Source of the DNA: Dentipellis sp. KUC8613
Taxonomy: Eukaryota; Basidiomycota; Agaricomycetes; Russulales; Hericiaceae
Reading direction: 5' to 3'
DNA length: 64,000 nt
Assembly: GCA_002286715.1 (NCBI GenBank)
Contig: NSJX01000035.1
Location: 1 to 64,000, forward strand
Shown here: positions 57,307 to 64,000 of the stretch, piece by piece
Position numbering within the stretch: the first letter of the stretch is position 1
Layout: the number at the start of each line of letters is the position of its first letter
Made by a program: the position numbers and the translations under genes
Notes under the pieces: generated by a model
What the model was told of the DNA's origin: nothing
Databases searched by the model: none
The model's input: the letters and a program-made list of their open reading frames with translations, nothing else

Positions 57307-59054
57307 CTACACCTCTTCCCCCTCTTCTTCGCCATCATCTTCATCCTCGCTCTCCTCTTCGCCTTCAACCTCTTCGTCGTCGTCACCATCATCATCTTCC
57401 ACATCTTCCGACCACTCCTCCTCATCGTCTTCCTCGTCCTCACCCCCTCTTTTCCTCTTTCCTGCACTCGCCTCCGTGCCCACATCTCCATCCGCCAGCG
57501 TGACGCACGTCAGCCGAGTACCTTGTGAGTCATACTTCGCATCAGGTTCGATCTGCAGCACCTCCTGTTTTTGTTCCGACGGCGACGCGGCCGGTAGTGC
57601 GTAGAGATCATATATATGTGCGGTCCCGTCCGAAGACACACTACCAAGAATAGTCGTCGACGGCCGGTCCGCCAAAGGAAGTGCGATGCGCAACACGGAC
57701 ATAGCTTTCACGCTGACCTTCAGGTCAGCAATCGTGTACTTCCACAATAAAGCAGATATGATGAGACAGGAGCGCGAACGCACCGGTTTCCGTGTCCGAC
57801 AAATTGCGCGACCACCTCTGGAGTGGGCAGCTCGGGATGTTCGTCGTCCTTCTTTCTGTTCTTTTCTGCGTCGATGAGCGGAGTCACGTCGTACGCCGTG
57901 ATCTTCTTATCCTCCGCCGCTACGAGCATCACCTCCCCAGCCCCGTCCACACGCGGCACGAAGAGCACATCTTGTATCCGCGAGGGGTGCGTTACAATGA
58001 GAAGTAATGTGAGGTCCTGTGAATAGATACACCATTAGCGAGGCCACGGAATTTGCGAGAGGGACCGCGTACTGTCGAATACAAATCAATCTGTTTCTGG
58101 TGCTGCACGCAGAGGATCGTACCATCAGTCGACCAACGTACCAGCTCTCCCTCTGTTCACAGTAATGGTGAGAGAGATGCAGGGTATCGCATACAACGGT
58201 CACGTACCTACGCCGAGCCGCATGCTCGCACCGCCCTTCCCGCGCATAAGGTCCCACATACGCAACGTGCGGTCGACACCGACGCTGAGCGCGAGTTTTC
58301 CAGAGGGGTGTACTGCGACAGAATTTACGCGCCCCTTATGACCCTTGAAAGTGCGCAGAACGGCCCAGTCGCGCGTACGGAAGAGCGCAAGCGTGCCATC
58401 CTCTGAGACGGATAGAAGGTGCGAGCGCGTCGCAAACGTAAGCTGCGTAATTGAACCTGTAGGCATGTATACACTCCATCAACATACTAATAGGGCAAAA
58501 GATCCGAAAGGCTAGGACAGACCTTCGTGGTGCATGAGCCCACCAATCTCTCGCCGCCGCCGCAAGTCCCACACCTTGATGATCTCGTCTGCGCTTCCCG
58601 TCGCGAGCCACTTCCCGCCCGATGGGGACGCTGCAACCGCCTTCACGCTCGACACGTGGGCGGGGAAAATGAAGATCGGCTTGAGCGAGAATTCGAGCTC
58701 GCCTGACGCCGAGGTGGACGTGCTGCCCTCGAGCCCGTACAGCAACTTTTCATACGACCCTGCGACGAACTTGAACGTTGTTGGCAGTAGTTCAGGAGCA
58801 TGTTCCAATTCTAACGCAGGTACGGGAGCTTTGGCCTTGTCCTTCGCTTTAGGTATAGTTTTCGAAGAAGGCTTGGGTTTTGAGATCTGCTTCTCCTTGC
58901 CTTTTGACGAGGACGGCGGAGGCGAGACTAGACGCGCTTTCGGCTTCGCAGATACATGTGACTCCTGCGTTTTTGCCCTTTTGGTGGGCCGTTCGTGCGC
59001 TTTAGGGAGCTGGGCCGCGGTGCGGGCATGTTTTGTGGAAGATTTGGGCGGCAT
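57307..59054 (-). CDS. MAK11: 60S ribosome biogenesis WD40 protein Mak11
   Basis: WD40 protein of the Mak11/PAK1IP1 type, a nucleolar factor for early 60S subunit assembly. The N-tail is basic (MPPKSSTKHARTAAQLPKAH ... KGKEKQISKPKPSSKTIPKA) with likely nuclear-localising clusters. Blades: FKFVAGSYEKLLYGLEG, HVSSVKAVAASPSGGKWLAT, GSADEIIKVWDLRRRREIGG, LMHHEGSITQLTFATRSHLL, GHKGRVNSVAVHPSGKLALS, VGVDRTLRMWDLMRGKG, MLVAAEDKKITAYDV, LGSVSSDGTAHIYDLYA. The C-terminus has a run of about 45 mostly Asp/Glu residues, common in nucleolar proteins. GKLALSVGVDRTLRMWDL is the Mak11 hallmark. Introns are short. Convergent with GPATCH1; the tRNA lies between them. Confidence 0.9.
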
Positions 59055-59328
59055 GAGGTCCAGGAAGAACGCGCTGCCCCGAGTGTGGGGTTAGGGCTAC
59101 TGCCTCGTCCTGCGAAAAACATTTGCAAACAACCGCCTTCCTGCGAGCCTCGAGGTTTGTTTCAATATTGACGCCGTGTTACTGTCGAAGCGTTGACCCC
59201 CGGCAAATGCTATGATTTAACGTCACGATCCCTTCGGCAGAAATTCTTCAAGCCTCCGAAATTCAGACTGGCTCGACATTTTGTGTAGTAACGGAGGGAG
59301 CCGATAAAGTATGGTCCTGTAAGTATGA

Positions 59329-60559
59329 CTACGTGTATTCGGAAAACCAAATGTAATCGTCTTCTACATCCTCACGCAGGCTGGTACTGACGCGCGAATT
59401 GGCTTCTATCTGTAGCTCTTCTATGCTACGAGCATGGTCTTGACGATTCTCGCCGCCAGGCTCCCTACGTCTCAGACGTATGCTCCCGTCTTCCTGCCTG
59501 ACGTCCCATGCGTCCAGATCTTCCGCAAAAAGCCCTGCTATATTTCCTCTACACCGCTCCCAAATGTTCTGTAGATCTCCATGCATAGCCATGGCACGTG
59601 GCCATGGCATGGCCCGTCAGTTAAGATAAATTGACAGCCAGCTCGGTAAGTGCGACGCGACTCACCCATATAGAGCGAAAGCCCTCGTCATGTATTGAGA
59701 ACGATATCATCACGAACACCTCAGCGTCCGGAATCCGGCCGAAGTCGAAAAATTGCAGCGAGGGGTAGGAATACCGCGTATTGATGTGCATGCACACATC
59801 TTTGAGACCGTTATAAGGTATAAATTTATGAACATCCCTTTCCTGTGGATAATAAAGACGCAGTTTCGGGGCACGCAGCATCTGGCGCACATGCAGGGGC
59901 ATCGATTCGAGCATCAGCGGTAAGTGGATCAATTTATCAGAATACGGGTCATCATTGGTACTGATCTGGACAGTTCTATCTGTCTCTTCGTTGTATCCCC
60001 ACATAACCAAGAAATCGATACCATCAACAGGCCGCAGGATCCTCGGAAAAGTGAGATTCATCATGAACTTCAGCTCCCTCGGCCTAACATGTGCGATCCA
60101 GTTCCAGAGCGCGTGAGGAAAGGGTGACCGACGGGTGGGATCGCAGTCGCGGCCCTTGAAGCTGACATCGACGACGCCCGGGAGACTATTCAGGACTCGG
60201 AGCAGCTCCGGGATGATTTCCGCTGGCAGCTCATCCTGCGGCTCGCCTTTGCGTCGACCGTGTGTTGGACCATAGTCGATGATGCGCAGTTTTCGCACAA
60301 AAGGCGCCTTGCTCTGCAGGTGCGCAAGACGTGTACGCACTATGTCTCTCTGCCATATTTCTCTGCCTGACAGCGTACGATTGCGCAGGATGAGGTTGTA
60401 GGTGTGGAAGAGGGTGTACCCACAGATGCCGTAGAGCCGCTTGCATACGAGCGCGAGATTGGTGGTGGCAGCCCGGCGAAAAGGAGGGCGTGATTTGCCT
60501 AGTGACTGCGCGACGATGATTAGGAGGATGTCAATGGGAAGGTCGATCAGGCGTGCCAT
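59329..60559 (-). CDS. F-box-like family protein, paralogue 2
   Basis: Same family as 4406-5596 and 61006-62202. Exon 1 is 59666-60559, exon 2 59329-59568, with a 97-nt GT-AG intron at the position of the relatives' second intron; 377 residues. Blocks: MARLIDLPIDILLIIVAQSL (F-box-like), LVCKRLYGICGYTLFHTYNL, SKAPFVRKLRIIDYG, RPRELKFMMNLTFP, KLRLYYPQERDVHKFIPYNG, FFDFGRIPDAEVFVMISF and GLFAEDLDAWDVRQEDGSIR. At 59882-59965, exactly where the relatives have their first intron (after the Val-Gln codons), 84 nt remain in frame without a stop, because the donor reads ATCAGT where they have GTCAG(T/G). This adds 28 residues unless an AT-AG intron is still removed. Confidence 0.75.
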
Positions 60560-61005
60560 CGAAGCAGACGTCGCTGGCGAAGACCTGGGGTGGCAGAAGC
60601 TTCGCGGGGCGGAGGGCTTTACAAGTCTTCGTGCGTATAAGTTTCCATATGAACTACGAGGTTTTGTTTGACTGCCTCATAGATATTTTTTGATGCGGTA
60701 GGAGAAACGACTGAGGCACGAGGTGATGAGGCGAGATAAGAAGGTTGCAACCGATATAGTCGGCGTCAAGCGGGGGCACTATGCGGGCTTTGAACAAAGA
60801 TTGGTGCGCTACCTTATTGGAAGACAATCCCCTTCTTTTGCCTTAACACAGGTATATGTAAGCCCGTATGTCCCTGCAGTCATCAATCCAAGTATTCATA
60901 CAAAAAGATGATAGTGTGTGCCAACGGTGTGTCTCGTGTATTATATATCATCGCTTATTCAGCCTCGAGCGTTTCATCTTCCTCGTCTTCACTTCAGGAG
61001 TCTAG
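60560..61005. other. Intergenic region between F-box paralogues 2 and 3
   Basis: 446 bp of promoter and 3' flank between two minus-strand family members. No other feature seen. Confidence 0.45.
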
Positions 61006-62202
61006 CTAAAACCAACAGTAGCCATCGTATCGTTGCATCGCTCGAGCGTTATGACGTGCACGGGCTGCCCTTGCGTTTCTCTCCTCCACAGCCTCTTCGT
61101 CTTCATCAGGGATATGATCTTGACGGTGTTCGCCGTCAGGGTAAGACACCCCCTTTACGAGCACCACATCGTTGAAATCACGTCTGACATCCCATGCAGC
61201 GAGGTCCTCTTCGAATATCTTTGGGAGCTGCCGCTTATACTTCCTCCACATAGACTGCGCGTCGAAAATAATTTTGCCAACCGGTGAGCGGAAGCGATAG
61301 TCCCAGAAAATGTGCGACTCACCGGTACATCCCATTTCTCCATGCGTTCGATCTTAAATGTGATCGCGATGCGTATCTCGGCAGTTGAAGACATCCGTCT
61401 GAAATCGAAGAATTGCGACGTGAGTCGGTTGTTGCGGATGTCGGCGTCGATGGACAAGTCTAAGAGACCATCGTAGGGTATAAACTTGTGGACGTTCTTT
61501 TCATTTGGATAACGCAGACGCAGCTCCGGGGCATGTATCATCTACCAAAGGCGTAAATGTGAGTATGGGTGGCATAAAGATCTAGAGTACGTCGGTCCTG
61601 ACCTGGACAATCTTGTCCGTCTCCTCAGTGTACGCCCACATATAGAAGACCTTGACTCCGCTGATGGGCTGCAGATCGGCCGGGAAAGAAAGGTTCATCA
61701 TGAATTTTAATTCTCTTGGCTTGACCGATGCGATCCAGTCCCAAAGCGCCCGGGGGAAGGGTGACAGACGGGTCCGGTCATGGCAATCACAGCCCATGAT
61801 GGAGACGTCGACGATGCTTGTGAGAGTCTTCAGCACGTCCAATAGCTCCGGGACAATCTCCGCCGGCAGCTCGTCTTCCGGATCTTGCTCGTCCTCTGAA
61901 TCGTACCTATAAAACTCCGGGGCAGGAGCATAATCGATTATGCGCAGCTTGCGCACGAAAAGTGCCTTTCTCTGCAAGTCTGCAAGACGTGTGCGGACAA
62001 CCTCCGGGTCCCATATTTCTCTGTAAGATCGCGAGTGATCCTGCCGGAAGGTGAGGTTGTAGGTGTGGAAGATAATGTGCCCGCAGACATCGTTGAGTCG
62101 CCTGCATACGGGAGCGAGTCGGGCAGCAGTGTACTTTGGGTGAGGACGAGATTCGATGATTGCCAGTATAACATCGGTGGGAAGATCCAGTAGGCCGACC
62201 AT
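61006..62202 (-). CDS. F-box-like family protein, paralogue 3
   Basis: Member with both family introns intact: exons 61603-62202, 61323-61541 and 61006-61254, introns of 61 and 68 nt with GT-AG ends; 355 residues. MVGLLDLPTDVILAIIESRP and LAPVCRRLNDVCGHIIFHTY form the F-box-like part. ALFVRKLRIIDYAP, KPRELKFMMNLSFP, LRLRYPNEKNVHKFIPYDGL, FFDFRRMSSTAEIRIAITF and FEEDLAAWDVRRD follow, with a basic Arg/Ala-rich C-terminus. Because its splicing is regular, it serves as the reference for the altered introns in paralogues 1 and 2. Adjacent to paralogue 2 in the same direction, about 450 bp apart, consistent with local duplication. Confidence 0.78.
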
Positions 62203-62402
62203 TATGGTGACGACTAACGAGAGTCTGAGGGAATTTTACAGGCCTGATGACTATCCTATCCTTGAGCTCTTATATGGGCTGGCGAGGACAATAGATATGG
62301 CTGAACAATGGTCGATCTCACGGTACTTTGTGGACAATGCGAGTCAGAAATGGGTGGTGTTGTAGAGTACAGCAGCCATATTGTGGCCGGATGTTGAATA
62401 GC

Positions 62403-62850
62403 AGGACCCCTGCATATCCCGACCCAGGTTCCATCCTGATGCGGACGGAAAGGGCCCTAATATTGGCGCTAGGTGGCATCCGGATGCGGACGAAAAGGGC
62501 AAAATTTTGGCCGACGTTCCATCCAAACGTGCGGACGTCGCAGCCCTCGGCGAAGGAGGTTCCATCCAGTTTGCAGACGGATTGGGTCTGCGGTCGCCAA
62601 ATTCTTGATATTTTTAGGGGATTTACAACCCGTGCACCGGGCCGGCCCACAGCCGAGGGCGCCCGGCATCGCCGACTATGCCCTGGAGGGTGTATGCGTT
62701 CGGAGGATCCATCCAGATGTGCGGACGGATTGGTCAAAATCCGGACGTTCCATCCAAATTTCGGCCAATTTCGGCTGAAATCCGTGCGGACGGAAGGCCC
62801 AAAATTTCCGATTTTTGGATGGAACCTCTATGCGCATATGCAGGGGTCCT
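62403..62850. mobile_element. MITE, hAT-like (8-bp target duplication)
   Basis: Non-autonomous DNA transposon of 448 bp. Terminal inverted repeats AGGACCCCTGCATAT (62403-62417) and the exact complement at 62836-62850 extend, after about eight diverged bases, into a second matched block AGGTTCCATCC, about 34 bp in all. TGAATAGC flanks both ends (62395-62402 and 62851-62858) as a perfect 8-bp target-site duplication, the length made by hAT transposases. Inside are several copies of a unit with TTCCATCC followed a few bases later by GCGGACGG (for example 62429-62448, 62517-62537, 62707-62728). No coding frame for a transposase. Lies about 200 bp upstream of F-box paralogue 3. Confidence 0.85.
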
Positions 62851-62858
62851 TGAATAGC

Positions 62859-63388
62859 TCGCCCCCCGATCGGAACTTGCCGTATGTTTGAGACGAGCGC
62901 TCGCCACCAGACTTGGACGTCCGTTTTTTGTAATGCGTGCTCATCACTGGTCACCTTCAAAATCTGCCACAATGTCTTCTGACACCTTTTTTGTCTTTCT
63001 AGATCAATTCTTCAGTGACCCGATCGCGATTCGATCCAAGGGAGTCTTAAATATATAGCAGGCCACATTGACGCGTGACGTGTCGTTTCAGAGGTTCCAG
63101 GTGAGTCCACCATGCTGTGTGTGGGTAGCTCAATGACTGGACATGTAGCCCGGAGACTTGAGCGTTACGATCGAGCGGCAAGCTTGTCTTGTACGACCAA
63201 AAAACCCCTTCAAGCCGCCGCGCATGCTCCTCGTGCCCAGCCTCACGCGCTCGTTTTATATACAACGAAGATGAATTTGGCATGTCCGGTCGACGGACTA
63301 AGCGCGTTATAATGTACAATGAAATAAGATCCAGGATGAATTGTAAGTACTGTTACACGTAAATTGTCTTTCCTCTATTTCCCTCCAA
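62859..63388. other. Intergenic region, no supported gene
   Basis: 530 bp between the MITE and the 3' end of the Gag-like gene. Nothing recognised. Confidence 0.4.
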
Positions 63389-64000
63389 CTAAAGTGAGTC
63401 ACGAGGTACAGATCCAGCTGAATGATCCCTCGCATCCAAAATATTGACCGCCCAGTGTTCGTTCTCCTCCTGCCGTATATCCGACTTCAGCAGCTCCAGG
63501 CCGACTTGCCAGACCCTCGCGACCGGCCACGGAAAGCCGCCGCCCGTGCGCGCCTCCAGCACGCGCTCGATCCGGGTGCGCAACGACGCACAGATGCCCA
63601 GCCAGAAGAACCCGCGCACCCGGTACTCCGTCATGGTCTCTCCGGGCCCGACACGCACGAGCTCCAGGAGCGTCTGGAACTCGTGGAAGTAGGCGGACCA
63701 GTCGCGCACTGTGTACCCGGTGATCTGCGCGTGCCAGTTGATATAGCGCACCACGTCGAGAACGGTGACGGGGGCGATTTTGGGCGAGGGCGCGCGCCGG
63801 GTATATGGATCGCTGTGCAAGGGCGGGGGAGGGTAGCAGTATCGGTGCGGGGGGCTGGTGTCGCGATCTTCATCCGAAGATGTGCTCGCAGAGCTGACCG
63901 TGCCGCGGCTGGGCGACGAGACCGGGCTTGCGGTCCGTGTCGAACATTGCTCCTCTGCAAATCCTTCAAGGATGGTACGCTTCAGCTTGATCCAGTCGCC
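63389..64000 (-). CDS. Gag-like protein, partial (continues beyond the window)
   Basis: C-terminal part of the relative of the gene at 42420-43824, in one uninterrupted frame of 203 residues up to the window edge; the start lies beyond 64000. It reads GDWIKLKRTILEGFAEEQCS, a Ser-rich linker, SPPHRYCYPPPPLHSDPYTR, YTVRDWSAYFHEFQTLLELV, TEYRVRGFFWLGICASLRTR, IERVLEARTGGGFPWPVARV and a stop at 63389. The two-helical-domain layout resembles Ty3/gypsy capsid. No pol genes are seen downstream, so if it derives from Gag it stands alone. Its intact frame where the other copy is shifted suggests this one is the functional member. Confidence 0.65.
   Translation of the reverse strand, partial: GDWIKLKRTILEGFAEEQCSTRTASPVSSPSRGTVSSASTSSDEDRDTSPPHRYCYPPPPLHSDPYTRRAPSPKIAPVTVLDVVRYINWHAQITGYTVRDWSAYFHEFQTLLELVRVGPGETMTEYRVRGFFWLGICASLRTRIERVLEARTGGGFPWPVARVWQVGLELLKSDIRQEENEHWAVNILDARDHSAGSVPRDSL

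Noticed and set aside
62403..62850. CRISPR-like array, because of the repeated GCGGACGG units
   Set aside because: Spacing and unit length are irregular, the organism is a fungus, and the terminal repeats and target duplication identify a transposon.

Overview
This window is nuclear DNA of a filamentous basidiomycete, most probably an Agaricomycete. Genes are cut by many 45-70 nt GT-AG introns, the gene set is fungal (Pmt4, Erg4, Yvc1, an APSES factor, Her2/GatA), and two gene families typical of Agaricomycete genomes are present (a short 7-TM protein family and a kinase-like family). No order or species can be named from the sequence. All functions are read from recognisable motifs, without searches; exon edges given exactly were traced by hand from splice signals and reading frame.

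Layout. 1-4.2 kb: a secreted GH79 glucuronidase and a tRNA-Glu. 4.4-6.3 kb: an F-box-like family gene and an unknown gene. 6.5-22.2 kb: a dense conserved block: Yvc1 vacuolar cation channel, MBF-type APSES factor, Prp4 splicing factor, Pmt4 mannosyltransferase and Mvp1 sorting nexin. 22.2-31.4 kb: looser, with two 7-TM paralogues flanking the sterol reductase Erg4. 31.4-39.3 kb: a RhoGEF-like PH-CNH protein without a visible DH domain, Pet117, Her2 (GatA), the Rim2 mitochondrial carrier and RNA polymerase III subunit Rpc25. 39.4-47.8 kb: a fast-evolving island with three kinase-like paralogues (one stopped by a nonsense codon, two in a tandem duplication), a Ser/Gln-rich unknown, a Gag-like gene with a frameshift and a decayed F-box copy. 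48-59 kb: an amino-acid permease, a 2.7 kb gene-poor stretch, a GPATCH1-type G-patch protein, a tRNA-Gln and Mak11. 59.3-64 kb: two more F-box family genes, a 448 bp hAT-type MITE with intact target-site duplication, and a second Gag-like gene running off the window.

Several genes form head-to-head pairs with intergenic gaps of about 200-250 bp (YVC1/APSES, PRP4/PMT4, PET117/HER2, RIM2/RPC25). The APSES promoter carries two ACGCGT boxes, the site this factor class binds, and a third lies in intron 1, suggesting autoregulation. PET117 and HER2 both serve mitochondrial respiratory-chain biogenesis.

The most unusual material is in the lineage-specific families. The three F-box paralogues share two intron positions, but in two of them one intron has lost its GT donor (GT to AT) and now reads through as an in-frame, stop-free insert. 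Nearby are a Gag-like family without visible pol, kinase-like copies at different stages of decay, and a YVC1 gene whose first 50 codons are spread over exons of 9, 10 and 23 nt.
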